Assembly: GCA_014802015.1 (NCBI GenBank)
Contig: JAAVDB010000017.1
Location: forward strand, 130,654-194,653
Reading direction: 5' to 3'
Length of the DNA: 64,000 nucleotides
Origin: Bacteroides sp.
Lineage (GTDB): Bacteria; Bacteroidota; Bacteroidia; Bacteroidales; Muribaculaceae
Below are positions 43,635 through 53,310 of this stretch, piece by piece. How positions within the stretch are numbered: the first letter of the stretch is position 1; every line of letters begins with the position of its first letter. The notes beneath the pieces are model-generated. The model was not told where the DNA came from. It worked only from the letters and a program-made list of their open reading frames with translations, and did not search any database. The translations under genes and the position numbers were made by a program.

Positions 43635-44245
43635 TGCTTGAAGAGTTTTGCAAGCCGGTTTTTAACCCACATAAAGTAAGGGCGGCTCTTGGACGGACGC
43701 TCAAGCTTGGCCTTGGGATCGTACAGCATACCTGTACACAGACACATGCGTCGGTTGTTGCGCTGCAGGATGTCATAGTTGACACACCCCTTGCAACCCG
43801 CCCAGAACTCTTCATCATCAGTAAGTTCCGAGAATGTCACGGGACGGTAACCCATCTGCGAGTTAAGCTTCATCACGGGCAGAGATGTAGTGATGGAGAA
43901 GATCTTCGCGAACGGAAATCTAAGACGCGCCAGCTCGAAAGTCTTGGCCTTGATACGTGCAGCAAGCCCCAATCGTCGGAACTCGGGATCTACAATGAGG
44001 CCCGAAGTGGCCACATAATCACCGTGTTCCCAGCTCTCTATGTAACTGAACCCTATCAGACGGTCGTCACAGAGAGCAACTACAGCCTTACCGCCCTTGA
44101 TCTTCTGGGCGATGTATTCAGGCGAACGACGGGCTATACCCGTGCCACGCTGCAAGGCTGATTCATAGATGAGGTTGACAATCTGCTCGGCGTACTTGCA
44201 ATGTTCTTCCTGAGCAAACATCACCTTAATCTGGTCATTGTTCAT
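43631..44245 (-). CDS. GNAT acyltransferase heading the arginine operon, candidate N-acylglutamate synthase
   Basis: 204 residues. A GNAT domain (about 5-150) with the acyl-CoA loop VDPEFRRLGLAARIKAK (motif A, R/Q-x-x-G-x-G/A form). The C-terminal tail holds a cysteine group, WAGCKGCVNYD and RRMCLCTGMLYDP, that could bind a metal. The cell has argB to argH but no classical argA or argJ in view, and this gene is the first of the operon. It is the natural candidate to acylate glutamate with acetyl- or succinyl-CoA, as proposed for related Bacteroidota. The activity is inferred from context. Confidence 0.7.
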   Translation of the reverse strand: MNNDQIKVMFAQEEHCKYAEQIVNLIYESALQRGTGIARRSPEYIAQKIKGGKAVVALCDDRLIGFSYIESWEHGDYVATSGLIVDPEFRRLGLAARIKAKTFELARLRFPFAKIFSITTSLPVMKLNSQMGYRPVTFSELTDDEEFWAGCKGCVNYDILQRNNRRMCLCTGMLYDPKAKLERPSKSRPYFMWVKNRLAKLFKH

Positions 44246-44301
44246 CTGACTTGTTGCGATACTTAGAAATTGTTTAAAAATATATTTTTGAAAATATTCT
44301 G

Positions 44302-44309
44302 CAAATATA
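44302..44309 (-). promoter_or_regulatory. -7 box TATATTTG of the arginine operon
   Basis: Exact TAnnTTTG match on the minus strand, 57 bp before the GNAT ATG. The leader that follows contains two AT-rich stretches of AATATTTTCA/AAAATATATTTT type that could be arginine repressor half sites; this is weak. Confidence 0.5.
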
Positions 44310-44407
44310 GGTATTATTTATGACAAAATCCCATACTTTTTCACATTTTTATTTCATTTAGCTACAAAGACCCCCTTTATACTAATTTTAAGTTAAGAAT
44401 TTTCATA

Positions 44408-44437
44408 CAAAAAAAGCGCGGCATAAGATGTCGCGCA
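44408..44437 (-). terminator. Terminator after serine dehydratase
   Basis: Minus strand GCGCGACATCTTATGCCGCGC hairpin region (stem GCGCG/CGCGC) followed by seven T. Confidence 0.7.
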
Positions 44438-44461
44438 TATCACAGTTATATTATATGTCGA

Positions 44462-45658
44462 TTAATTGATGACGGCGAGTCCTCCCTGGGACGTCTCCTT
44501 GTAGAGCGACGGCAGGTCGTGGCCGGTCTGTTTCATAACCTCGACAATGCGGTCGAAACTTACCGAATGGCGTCCGTCAGAGAACGCGGCGTAGAGATTC
44601 GCATCAAGTGCACGGGCCGCCGCGTAAGCATTGCGTTCGATGCACGGTATCTGCACAAGACCGCACACGGGGTCGCACGTGAGTCCGAGATGATGCTCAA
44701 GTCCCATCTCGGCCGAGTATTCTATCTGAGCAGGTGTGCCGCCAAACAGCTGCGATGCGGCGGCCGCCGCCATGGCACAGGCCACTCCGACCTCACCCTG
44801 ACATCCGACCTCGGCACCCGACACGGAGGCGTTATGCTTGACCACCGCGCCGAAGAGCCCGGCCGTAGCCAGCGCGCGGAGCAATCGTTTTTCGGAGAAA
44901 TTCTTTGATTTATAGAGGTGATACAGGACAGCCGGGACAATGCCGCACGAACCGCATGTGGGCGCGGTGACAATCTTACCGCCTGACGCATTCTCCTCGC
45001 TCACAGCCAGAGCGTAGGCATAGACCAGCCCGCGGCTCTTGAGGCTATCGGCATACCCGGCGGCATGTACATAATAGCTGACAGCCTTGCGACGTATGCC
45101 GAGTCCGCCGGGCAATACTCCCTCGGCCTCGATGCCGCGTTCGACAGCCTCGGACATCACTTGCCACACCTCACGGAGATAATCCCAGACGTCAGGCCCC
45201 TCGCACCGGTCCACATACTCCCAGTAACTCATGCCGTTCTTATCGCACCAGTCGAGTATCTCACGTATGGTGGACATCTCATACACGTTGTGGGCCGGCT
45301 GACGCGACTCTCCCTCACGGACAATATCGCCGCCACCGATGCTGTAGACCACCTCGTCGGCCATCATGTTGCCTTCACTGTCGAAGGCCTCGAATTTCAT
45401 GCCGTTGGGGTGAAACGGGAGGAATATGTCAGGCTGCCACACTATCTCACACGGTGCATCGGGCAACAGTGCGTCAAGTATAGCCTTGTCGGTGAGGTGC
45501 CCCTTGCCGGTAGCAGCAAGCGAACCGTAGAGGGTGACGCGCCGGGAGGCTGCTCCGCGGGTCTCCTGAAGAAATCTCTGTGCTGCCTTCAGCGGTCCCA
45601 TCGTGTGACTGCTCGAAGGACCATAACCTATCTTGAAAATTTGTTTGATCGACTCCAT
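44462..45658 (-). CDS. sdaA: L-serine ammonia-lyase, iron-sulfur type
   Basis: 398 residues, single-chain form with both domains. N-terminal GYGPSSSHTMGPLKAAQ and YGSLAATGKGHLTDKA; C-terminal [4Fe-4S] ligands in TAPTCGSCG, VGCQGEVG and DPVCGLVQIPC; the active-site KHNASVSGAE stretch and the C-terminal tail that coordinates the cluster at rest. It deaminates serine to pyruvate and ammonia and is oxygen-sensitive, fitting an anaerobe. A -7 box TAATTTTG lies at 45696-45703. Confidence 0.94.
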   Translation of the reverse strand: MESIKQIFKIGYGPSSSHTMGPLKAAQRFLQETRGAASRRVTLYGSLAATGKGHLTDKAILDALLPDAPCEIVWQPDIFLPFHPNGMKFEAFDSEGNMMADEVVYSIGGGDIVREGESRQPAHNVYEMSTIREILDWCDKNGMSYWEYVDRCEGPDVWDYLREVWQVMSEAVERGIEAEGVLPGGLGIRRKAVSYYVHAAGYADSLKSRGLVYAYALAVSEENASGGKIVTAPTCGSCGIVPAVLYHLYKSKNFSEKRLLRALATAGLFGAVVKHNASVSGAEVGCQGEVGVACAMAAAAASQLFGGTPAQIEYSAEMGLEHHLGLTCDPVCGLVQIPCIERNAYAAARALDANLYAAFSDGRHSVSFDRIVEVMKQTGHDLPSLYKETSQGGLAVIN

Positions 45659-45695
45659 GAATATAAGAGGTAGTTTAAAAGCCTGTCTTCGTCCA

Positions 45696-45703
45696 CAAAA
45701 TTA
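45696..45703 (-). promoter_or_regulatory. -7 box TAATTTTG of sdaA
   Basis: Exact TAnnTTTG match on the minus strand, 38 bp before the sdaA ATG. Confidence 0.45.
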
Positions 45704-45746
45704 CACATTTTCCGCCGGAAATATCCCGCATATCAATATTATTAAG

Positions 45747-45754
45747 TATCTTTG
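45747..45754 (+). promoter_or_regulatory. -7 box TATCTTTG of the GH28 gene
   Basis: Exact TAnnTTTG match 41 bp before the ATG. No TTAA heptamer stands 15 bp upstream, unlike at the glycan-locus promoters. Confidence 0.45.
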
Positions 45755-45794
45755 ACGGACATTTTGCATGTGACTATCCTTAACCATCTGATCC

Positions 45795-47153
45795 ATGAAT
45801 AAAATACTCTCGTCACTGTTAATGATTATCGCCACGCCATTATGTGCGGTCGGATCTGTGCACAACATCCTCGACTACGGAGCGGTAAGCGACACGACCA
45901 CACTGAGCACCACAGCCATACAGAAGGCTATCGACGAGTGCTCGGCTTCGGGTGGAGGCACGGTGCTTGTCCCCGCAGGAGCATACAAGACCGGCAGTAT
46001 AATGCTGCGCAGCCATGTGACCCTGCATCTCGAAAACGGCGCTACGATCTACGGCAGTACCGATATAAAGGATTATACACCTGTGACCACCGACTATGTG
46101 TCACTGCGCACCCACACACCTACGATCCAGCTCATATATGCCGACAAGGTCGAGAATGTAGCCATCACAGGTCAAGGCACGATCGACGGGCGCGGCAAGG
46201 CGTTTCCGAAACTGTCATGGAACGACGAGGGTATCACCCGTCCTCATCTGCTGCGTCTGATACAGTCCTCGGACATAACCATTTCAGGCATAACGCTCAG
46301 AAATTCCGGATGCTGGATGCAGCATTATCTGGCATGTGACCGTCTGAAAATCGACGGTATCACCGTAATCAACCGCAACAACTACAACAACGACGCCCTC
46401 GATCTGGACGGCTGTCACAACGTGACCGTAAGCAACATGATCGCCGACTCGGATGACGATGCCATCACGCTCAAGAGCACGTCGCCACGTCTGTGCGAAG
46501 ACATCACCATCAGCAACTGCGTGGTGTCGAGCCATTGCAACGCTATCAAGCTCGGCACGGAGACTAACGGCGGATTCAACAACATCAACATCCGCGGCAT
46601 CGTGGTAAAACCGTCGGCCGACCAGTCATCGCAATATTTCGGCTATCCCGGAGGCATCGGACACTCGGCCATCTCGCTTGAGATCGTCGACGGCGGCTCG
46701 ATGCGCAATGTAAATATCTCGGACATAACGATCCGTGGCACCGAGTCACCTATATTTATTCGTCTTGCCGACCGCGCACGCCCCTACTCACCCGATGTGC
46801 CTGTCACGAATGTTGGTTCGATCAGCGGCGTGGTGCTCCATGACATCATCATCGACGGTGCCGGCCCGTCAGGTTGCTCCATCACAGGACTTGAGGGTCA
46901 TCCTGTCACCGACCTCCTGCTCCATGACATCACCATCACTCACGCCGGCGGACAGCCTGTGACGGCGGCTCCGGCCGATGAGAAACGCGCCGAGTATCCC
47001 GAATCGACTATGTGGGGCATACTCCCGGCTCAGGGATTCTGGCTCAACCACACTCGCGACGTGACGATGCGCAACATCAATGTCAAGGCTCTCAGTCCTG
47101 ACAAGCGCCCCGTATTCGTATCGACCGATTCAGAAAATCTCGTAATCGAATAA
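45795..47153 (+). CDS. GH28 family (polygalacturonase-like) glycoside hydrolase
   Basis: 452 residues with signal peptide about 1-19 (ending PLCAVG). Right-handed beta-helix: TTAIQKAIDECSASGGGTVLVPAGAY at the start and repeated VTVSNM / ITISNC strands. Of the four GH28 motifs, NND (in NYNNDALDLDG) and DDD (DSDDDAITLKS) hold the catalytic aspartates, and the His of the HG motif is present in SSHCNAIKLG. The RIK motif is AIK, so the substrate differs from plain polygalacturonan. It is paired with an esterase 37 bp downstream, suggesting an acetylated pectic or similar chain. Confidence 0.85.
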   Translation: MNKILSSLLMIIATPLCAVGSVHNILDYGAVSDTTTLSTTAIQKAIDECSASGGGTVLVPAGAYKTGSIMLRSHVTLHLENGATIYGSTDIKDYTPVTTDYVSLRTHTPTIQLIYADKVENVAITGQGTIDGRGKAFPKLSWNDEGITRPHLLRLIQSSDITISGITLRNSGCWMQHYLACDRLKIDGITVINRNNYNNDALDLDGCHNVTVSNMIADSDDDAITLKSTSPRLCEDITISNCVVSSHCNAIKLGTETNGGFNNINIRGIVVKPSADQSSQYFGYPGGIGHSAISLEIVDGGSMRNVNISDITIRGTESPIFIRLADRARPYSPDVPVTNVGSISGVVLHDIIIDGAGPSGCSITGLEGHPVTDLLLHDITITHAGGQPVTAAPADEKRAEYPESTMWGILPAQGFWLNHTRDVTMRNINVKALSPDKRPVFVSTDSENLVIE

Positions 47154-47190
47154 TCTCAATCCTATAACAGATAAACCAATCAAAATAACA

Positions 47191-48501
47191 ATGAAATACC
47201 TCTTAAACTTATTCCTGCTTTTCGCCATGATGTTCACAGCATCAGCCGAAAACTACCCTTCACGTGACGATTTTCTTTGGGTTGCCGTACCCGATCACAG
47301 TGACTGGTTGTATGAGACCGGTGAGGATGCCAACGTCAATCTTCAGCTGCTGCATTACGGCCAGCCGGCTTCAGGCGTGACCGTGACTTATACTCTCGGT
47401 GACGACATGCTCCCCGACGACCGTAAGGACAGTGTGACGCTCGACAAGGACGGACGCGCCGTCATCAATATGGGTACGATGACCAAACCGGGATTTCGCG
47501 ACCTGCGCATGTCGGCCGAGATCGACGGTCAGCGCACCGTACATCACATCAAACTCGGATTCTCGCCCGAACGCCTCACTCCGTTCGTCCGTGAGCCCAA
47601 GGACTTCCGCGAGTTCTGGCAGAAAGCCGTGGCCGAGGACAAGAAGTTTCCCCTCACCTACACCGTCGAGCCGGCCCCGCAGTACACCACCGACAAGATG
47701 ACATGCCAGCTGGTCAAACTACAGCTCAACCCCGAGGGACGCTGCATGTACGGCTACCTGTTCATACCCAAAGGTGACGGCAAATACCCTGCCGTGCTCT
47801 GCCCTCCCGGTGCCGGAGTCAAGACCATCAAGGAGCCGCTCAATCACCGCTATTACGGCGAAGGTGGCATGATCAGATGCGAGATAGAGATCCACGGATG
47901 CCATCCCGAGCTGAGCGAGAGTGAGTTTGCCGAACTGCGTAAGGAGAAAGGCAATTATCTGTCGTTTGACCTCGACGATCCCGACAAATACTATATGAAA
48001 GATGTATACCTCGGATGCCGCCGGTTTCTCGACCTGCTGACCTCTCTACCCGAATGGGATGGCGTCAACCTCTTCACCCAGGGCGGCAGCCAGGGCGGAG
48101 CGCTTGCCATCACTACCGCCGGACTCGACGAGCGCGTCAACGGATGTGTAGCCAACCATCCCGCACTCAGCGACATGACCGGTTATCTCAGCGACAAGAC
48201 AGGTGGTTATCCCCACCACTTCCGCAAGGACCGCAACGAAGCCACACCTGAGAAAATACGCACGCTGGAGTATTACGACGTAGTCAACTTCGCACGTCAT
48301 CTGACCTGCCCGGTGCGCATGACATGGGGATTCAACGATGTGACATGTCCTCCCACGACATCCTACGAAGTCTACAATGTCATAACTTCACCCAAAGAGG
48401 CCCTGCTCACACCGATAAATGAGCATTGGACCACACGGGCCACCGAATACGGTCATTACAAGTGGATAAAAGACCACTGCAAACCCGTAGCAGGGGAATA
48501 A
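47191..48501 (+). CDS. Acetylxylan esterase-like alpha/beta hydrolase (AXE1/CE7)
   Basis: 436 residues; signal peptide about 1-19. An N-terminal immunoglobulin-like region (about 40-130), then the esterase domain with nucleophile Ser in FTQGGSQGGALA, Asp in WGFNDVTCPP and His in TEYGHYKWIKD. The stretch MYGYLFIPKGDGKYPAVLCPPGAG is typical of the AXE1 family. It would remove acetyl groups from oligosaccharides in the periplasm. Forms a two-gene unit with the GH28 gene and is closed by a strong terminator. Confidence 0.85.
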   Translation: MKYLLNLFLLFAMMFTASAENYPSRDDFLWVAVPDHSDWLYETGEDANVNLQLLHYGQPASGVTVTYTLGDDMLPDDRKDSVTLDKDGRAVINMGTMTKPGFRDLRMSAEIDGQRTVHHIKLGFSPERLTPFVREPKDFREFWQKAVAEDKKFPLTYTVEPAPQYTTDKMTCQLVKLQLNPEGRCMYGYLFIPKGDGKYPAVLCPPGAGVKTIKEPLNHRYYGEGGMIRCEIEIHGCHPELSESEFAELRKEKGNYLSFDLDDPDKYYMKDVYLGCRRFLDLLTSLPEWDGVNLFTQGGSQGGALAITTAGLDERVNGCVANHPALSDMTGYLSDKTGGYPHHFRKDRNEATPEKIRTLEYYDVVNFARHLTCPVRMTWGFNDVTCPPTTSYEVYNVITSPKEALLTPINEHWTTRATEYGHYKWIKDHCKPVAGE

Positions 48502-48529
48502 AGATATAATCCTTATAATTACCTCTCTT

Positions 48530-48571
48530 GCCGTCTGTCAGACCTATTGCATCTGACAGACGGCTGTTTTT
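48530..48571 (+). terminator. Terminator after the GH28-esterase unit
   Basis: 13 perfect pairs, GCCGTCTGTCAGA (48530-48542) with its complement (48552-48564), then TGTTTTTTA. Confidence 0.85.
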
Positions 48572-48708
48572 TAGTGCTGTCTCCATACTTTAAATAAAAC
48601 TAAATAACTAACTAAAAATCCAATCTATGCTATGAAACTCTGCAAAGTTAAGAATCCAAACAGGGCCAAAAGGTGCGATAATGTCGCGGAGGTGATGAAA
48701 AATATACT

Positions 48709-48716
48709 TAAATTTG
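48709..48716 (+). promoter_or_regulatory. -7 box TAAATTTG of the biotin operon
   Basis: Exact TAnnTTTG match ending 15 bp before the bioA ATG, leaving a leader of under 10 nt. No biotin repressor palindrome was recognised. Confidence 0.5.
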
Positions 48717-48731
48717 CACATCAATTAGATT

Positions 48732-50036
48732 ATGGAAGAAAACAATATCCCGACATCTGCCTCCGAGGTGCTCCACGACCCGTTTGACCGCGAGCACCTG
48801 TGGCATCCGTATACATCGACCATCGACCCGCTGCCGACATATAAAGTGACCGGATGCAACGGTGTGAGACTCCGTCTGGCCGACGGTCGTGAACTCATCG
48901 ACGGAATGTCGTCATGGTGGTGTGTCATACACGGTTACAACAACGAACGCATCAACCGTGCGGCCGTCGCACAGCTCGGACAGATGAGCCACGTGATGTT
49001 CGGAGGGCTGACCCATGATCCGGCCATCAGGCTCGGTAAAATGCTGCTTGAGGTGGCTCCCCCATCGATGCACAATATATTTTATGCCGACTCAGGCTCG
49101 GTGGCTGTCGAAGTGGCCATGAAGATGGCTGTCCAGGCCTCGGTGTCCAAGAGCGGCGACCACGGCAAGACCAATTTCGTGACTATACGCAGCGGTTATC
49201 ATGGTGACACGTGGAATGCCATGAGCGTGTGCGATCCTGTCACAGGTATGCATGGAGCTTTTGGCCCGGCCCTGCCGATACGATATTTCGCCCCGGCTCC
49301 GACCATCAAGCCGTGGGAGGAGTGGGATCGCTCCGACTTCGAACCGCTCGAAGCCATCGTAAGCGAACACCACGAGGAACTCGCCGCCCTGATACTCGAA
49401 CCCATGGTGCAGGGTGCGGGAGGCATGCGGTTCTATCATCCCGAATATCTCCGCGAGGCCCGCAGACTGTGTGACAAGTACGGTATATACCTGATATTTG
49501 ACGAGATCGCCACCGGATTCTGGCGCACGGGCCGGATGTTTGCATGGGAACATGCGGGCGTCGAACCTGACATAATGTGTATAGGCAAAGGGCTCACGGC
49601 CGGCTATCTCACCATGAGCGCAGTGCTCACTACAGCCGAGGTGGCTGATACAATATCGCGCGGCGAGGCCGGCGTGATGATGCATGGTCCCACATTCATG
49701 GCCAACCCTCTGGCCTGTGCTATCGCCATCGAGTCGCTCAGTATGCTCCGCGAGCAGGACATGGCGCCCCGAGTGGCACATATCGAGAGCGAGATAAAAC
49801 GCCACATCGCCCCGGCCGCATCACTGCCCGGTGTGCGCGAGGTCAGAGTGCTCGGCTCGATCGGCGTGATCGAGATGGATGAGCCTGTGGTGCTGGCCGA
49901 GTTCCAGAAGAAGTGCGTCGAGCGCGGGATATGGGTACGGCCGTTCGGACATAATGTCTACGTAATGCCTCCGTACATCATCAGTGACGATGACCTGAAG
50001 TATCTCATCGAACAGACCATAGAATGCATACGATGA
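48732..50036 (+). CDS. bioA: Adenosylmethionine-8-amino-7-oxononanoate aminotransferase
   Basis: 434 residues. Class III aminotransferase with the BioA hallmarks: [18 protein letters not shown] near the start, [13 protein letters not shown], the PLP lysine in [15 protein letters not shown], and [14 protein letters not shown]. It turns 8-amino-7-oxononanoate into 7,8-diaminononanoate using S-adenosylmethionine as amino donor. First gene of the biotin operon; its stop overlaps the bioF start (ATGA). Confidence 0.95.
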   Translation: MEENNIPTSASEVLHDPFDREHLWHPYTSTIDPLPTYKVTGCNGVRLRLADGRELIDGMSSWWCVIHGYNNERINRAAVAQLGQMSHVMFGGLTHDPAIRLGKMLLEVAPPSMHNIFYADSGSVAVEVAMKMAVQASVSKSGDHGKTNFVTIRSGYHGDTWNAMSVCDPVTGMHGAFGPALPIRYFAPAPTIKPWEEWDRSDFEPLEAIVSEHHEELAALILEPMVQGAGGMRFYHPEYLREARRLCDKYGIYLIFDEIATGFWRTGRMFAWEHAGVEPDIMCIGKGLTAGYLTMSAVLTTAEVADTISRGEAGVMMHGPTFMANPLACAIAIESLSMLREQDMAPRVAHIESEIKRHIAPAASLPGVREVRVLGSIGVIEMDEPVVLAEFQKKCVERGIWVRPFGHNVYVMPPYIISDDDLKYLIEQTIECIR

Positions 50037-51202
50037 ATCCGTTTCGCGACACGCTTGCCAGACTGTCGGACGAAGGCAATCTACGCACCATCCCGTCTGT
50101 AGCCGGACGTGATGACAGACCTGTCACAGACCTGTCATCCAACGATTATCTCGGACTGGGCACACGCACTGACCTACAGGAGGAATTTTTCAGCCGCGAA
50201 GGGGTCACACGTATCCCCATGACCTCATCGGCATCAAGACTCCTGGCCGGACGCCAGGACGAATACGCATCGCTCGAATCACTGCTCGCCACACTCTACG
50301 GACGTCCGACACTGCTGTTCAACAGCGGCTATCATGCCAACACAGGCATGGTGTCGGCACTGGCCCGTGCAGGCAGGACACTCATCGTTGCCGACAAGCT
50401 CGTACATGCGAGCATCATCGATGGGATGACGCTGTCCAAGGCTCCGTTCGTGCGTTTCCGTCACAATGACCTCGGCCACCTCGGACGCATTCTCGCCAAG
50501 GAGGCCGATGAGTATGACCGGGTGCTTGTGGTGGTGGAGAGCGTATACTCGATGGATGGCGACCGTGCCGACATCGACGGACTTACTGCTCTGAAACATA
50601 AGCATAATAATATGCTGCTGTACGTGGACGAGGCCCACGCATTCGGAGCGGAAGGGCCGCAGGGTCTCGGACTCAGCCGCGGCTCGGCCGGCTATGACAA
50701 CATAGATGTGGTGGTGGGAACGTTCGGCAAGGCGTGCGCATCGATGGGTGCGTTCTGTGCCGTCAGTCAGGATATACACGACTATCTCGTAAACAGTGCC
50801 CGCAGTTTCATATTCTCGACCGCCCTACCTCCTCTCACGGCGGCATGGACGCAGTTTATGATCGAGAAATTAATCGTCATGGACACGGAGCGTGCCCGAC
50901 TCAAGGTGCTCGGCGAACAGCTTCACGACATCCTGTCGCCCCTATCGCCAGGATTCAGTATCACTCCGAGCCACATACAGCCGTTCGTAACCGGCGATCC
51001 GCACCGGGCCGTAAGCCTCTCAGCCCGACTGCTCGAAGAGGGATTCAAGGTATTGCCCATACGTGTGCCGACAGTCCCCCCGGGCACAGACCGCCTGCGC
51101 ATCAGTCTCAGCGCCGCACTGTCGCCCGATGACATCGAGCGTTTCGGTAACGCACTCAGACGTGCCGTAAAACAAGAACACAAGAAAACAAATAACGCAT
51201 GA
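50033..51202 (+). CDS. bioF: 8-amino-7-oxononanoate synthase
   Basis: 389 residues from the ATG at 50033, chosen because it overlaps the bioA stop; an in-frame ATG at 50024 is the alternative. Alpha-oxoamine synthase family: [43 protein letters not shown] and PLP lysine in [16 protein letters not shown]. It condenses pimeloyl-ACP (or CoA) with alanine. Coupled to the following bioGC by another ATGA overlap. Confidence 0.94.
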   Translation: MNPFRDTLARLSDEGNLRTIPSVAGRDDRPVTDLSSNDYLGLGTRTDLQEEFFSREGVTRIPMTSSASRLLAGRQDEYASLESLLATLYGRPTLLFNSGYHANTGMVSALARAGRTLIVADKLVHASIIDGMTLSKAPFVRFRHNDLGHLGRILAKEADEYDRVLVVVESVYSMDGDRADIDGLTALKHKHNNMLLYVDEAHAFGAEGPQGLGLSRGSAGYDNIDVVVGTFGKACASMGAFCAVSQDIHDYLVNSARSFIFSTALPPLTAAWTQFMIEKLIVMDTERARLKVLGEQLHDILSPLSPGFSITPSHIQPFVTGDPHRAVSLSARLLEEGFKVLPIRVPTVPPGTDRLRISLSAALSPDDIERFGNALRRAVKQEHKKTNNA

Positions 51203-52602
51203 ACTTTCAGGTTATATGCCGTGGTGCCGACGGCCCTTCTCGCCGTCTGATACTCCTGTTTGCCGGATGGGGCATGTCGCCGCGTCCGCTGGAGGATGTA
51301 AGCATGGCCGGATATGACATAGCCGTCGTGTGGGACTATCGCGACATGTCAGCCGCATGGCTTGATGAAGTGGCGAGGTATGACGAGGTCGTACTCGTGG
51401 CATGGTCGTACGGAGTGCATGCGGCAGCACGATTTCTCAGTTCACATCACGGCCTTCCGGTCACGGCCCGCATAGCTGTCAACGGCACCCGTTTCACAGC
51501 CGATGACCGACGAGGCATACCTTGTGACATATTCCGCGCCACGCTCGACGGTCTGTCCGAACGGAGTGTAACCAAATTCAATATGCGTATGTGCGGAGGA
51601 GCATCCGCCTACAAGGCTTTTGCACCGAAAGCTCCCGAGCGAAGCATCGATGACCTGCGTGAGGAACTTGCGTCATTTGACACCGCTCCCGCTCCGGCCA
51701 TTATATGGGACAAGGCGTTCATATCCGACAGCGATGCCATAATCCCTCCGGCCAATCAGCATGAGGTCTGGCGTGATGAGGCCACCGAGATAATACATAT
51801 CGACTCACCGCACCTGCCTGATTTCAACGCTCTGCTACGCCGATGCCTGACTGACAAGGCCCATATAAGAAAACGTTTTCACAAGGCCGAACTGACATAC
51901 GATGCCAATGCCGGTGTGCAGCTGACATCATCCTCGACACTTATTGACATGGCCGCAAGGCACATCACATCACCTGTCGGGATTATGCTTGAGGCCGGAT
52001 GCGGCACGGGGCGGTCGTCACGCATGGCGATCGAACGATTACATCCGCAGAAAGTCATCCTGTGGGACCTACACATATCTCCGCAGGTACGTGAGCTGGC
52101 CGCCAAGCATCCGGATGTATCGGCCATCGACTGTGATGCCGAGACAGAGATATGCAGGCTGCCCGACGGTTCGGTCGATCTTCTGCTATCGGCCTCGACC
52201 GTACAGTGGTTCAACTCTCTGCGGGCATTTCTGCTCCAGACGCTGAGAGTGCTGTCACGTGGTGGCATAGCGGCCATCTCGACCTACGGTCCTGACACGA
52301 TGCACGAGGTACATGAAGCTATGGGGAGCAAATGCAGATTTCCCTCTTCCGAAAGTATAATGAAGATGATACCCAAGGGTCTTGAAGCCGTTGCGTGCCG
52401 GGAAGAGCATGTCAGGGCGCTGTATGAATCGCCGCTCGAAGTGCTGCGCCACCTCAGCCGCACAGGCGTGAACGGACTGCATGCACCGGGCGATGATGAC
52501 TCTTCAGGCGCACGAGCCGTGATCAGCGCGTATCCCACCGACAGCGATGGGAGCGCTCCGCTGACATATCATCCGATATATCTGATATTAAGAAAATTAT
52601 GA
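51199..52602 (+). CDS. bioC: BioG-BioC fusion: pimeloyl-ACP methyl esterase and malonyl-ACP O-methyltransferase
   Basis: 467 residues with two domains. Residues about 1-210 are BioG (DUF452): FAGWGMSP at the start, the nucleophile elbow VAWSYGVHAA, and the His in IDSPHLPDFN. Residues about 220-467 are BioC: a class I methyltransferase with MLEAGCGTGRSSR (SAM loop), LLLSASTVQWFN and GGIAAISTYGPDTMHEVHEA. BioC caps malonyl-ACP so that fatty acid synthase can extend it, and BioG removes the methyl group at the end; having both in one chain joins the opening and closing steps. Such fusions are known in Bacteroides. ATGA overlaps on both sides. Confidence 0.88.
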   Translation: MNFQVICRGADGPSRRLILLFAGWGMSPRPLEDVSMAGYDIAVVWDYRDMSAAWLDEVARYDEVVLVAWSYGVHAAARFLSSHHGLPVTARIAVNGTRFTADDRRGIPCDIFRATLDGLSERSVTKFNMRMCGGASAYKAFAPKAPERSIDDLREELASFDTAPAPAIIWDKAFISDSDAIIPPANQHEVWRDEATEIIHIDSPHLPDFNALLRRCLTDKAHIRKRFHKAELTYDANAGVQLTSSSTLIDMAARHITSPVGIMLEAGCGTGRSSRMAIERLHPQKVILWDLHISPQVRELAAKHPDVSAIDCDAETEICRLPDGSVDLLLSASTVQWFNSLRAFLLQTLRVLSRGGIAAISTYGPDTMHEVHEAMGSKCRFPSSESIMKMIPKGLEAVACREEHVRALYESPLEVLRHLSRTGVNGLHAPGDDDSSGARAVISAYPTDSDGSAPLTYHPIYLILRKL

Positions 52603-53243
52603 GCAAAGTATATTTCGTATCCGGTATTGACACCGATGCCGGCAAGACGTATGTGACAGGTTATATAGCCCGTCAGCTGATGGAGCGGGGCAAACGTGTG
52701 ATAACACAGAAATTCATCCAGACCGGCAATCAGGAATGGTCGGAGGACATCGAGGTGCATCGCCGCATAATGGGTACGGGTATGCTTCCCGAGGATCTCG
52801 ACCACACGACGGCACCCGTGATATTCAGCTATCCTGCCTCGGCACAGCTTGCAGCGCGTATAGATGGCCGCGAGATAGACCTTGACATTATTGACCGCGC
52901 TACGGAGCGGCTCGCTTCGCTTTACGATATAGTATTGGTAGAGGGTGCCGGCGGACTGGCCGTCCCCATCACAGACACATTTATGGCTATCGACTATGTG
53001 GCCTCACGCCATCTGCCCGTCATACTCGTGACCAACGGTGTGCTCGGGTCGATCAATCACACCGTGCTGTCGCTCGAAGCCATCCGTTCGCGCGACATCG
53101 AACTTGCAGCGGTGCTGTACAACGAACATTTTGACCGTGACGCGACCATAGCGGCCGATACACGCGGATTTATCGAACGCTACGTGGCCCGCAACTTCCC
53201 CGAGGCCCGTTTTGAGATAATCCCATCGGTCAAAGCCGATTGA
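52599..53243 (+). CDS. bioD: Dethiobiotin synthetase
   Basis: 214 residues. The P-loop GIDTDAGKTYVTG is at residues about 8-20, with KFIQTGNQEWSEDI (substrate loop), VEGAGGLAVPITD and a C-terminal nucleotide-specificity region. It forms dethiobiotin from diaminononanoate, CO2 and ATP. Last gene of the cluster; biotin synthase (bioB) is not in the window. Confidence 0.94.
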   Translation: MSKVYFVSGIDTDAGKTYVTGYIARQLMERGKRVITQKFIQTGNQEWSEDIEVHRRIMGTGMLPEDLDHTTAPVIFSYPASAQLAARIDGREIDLDIIDRATERLASLYDIVLVEGAGGLAVPITDTFMAIDYVASRHLPVILVTNGVLGSINHTVLSLEAIRSRDIELAAVLYNEHFDRDATIAADTRGFIERYVARNFPEARFEIIPSVKAD

Positions 53244-53298
53244 CCGAAGCCGATGCATTAGCCAGTCCAATTATTGCCGAAGTGTCGGGAGGATTTCG

Positions 53299-53306
53299 TA
53301 ACTTTG
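53299..53306 (+). promoter_or_regulatory. -7 box TAACTTTG of the exonuclease gene
   Basis: Exact TAnnTTTG match; TTG 22 bp upstream at 53274-53276. The ATG at 53311 falls at the expected transcription start, so the mRNA is probably leaderless. Confidence 0.55.
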
Positions 53307-53310
53307 CAAC

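Noticed and set aside
48643..48650. Leftward TAACTTTG box before the biotin operon
   Set aside because: No correct -33 spacing, and the only hairpin it would meet has no T-run on that strand.
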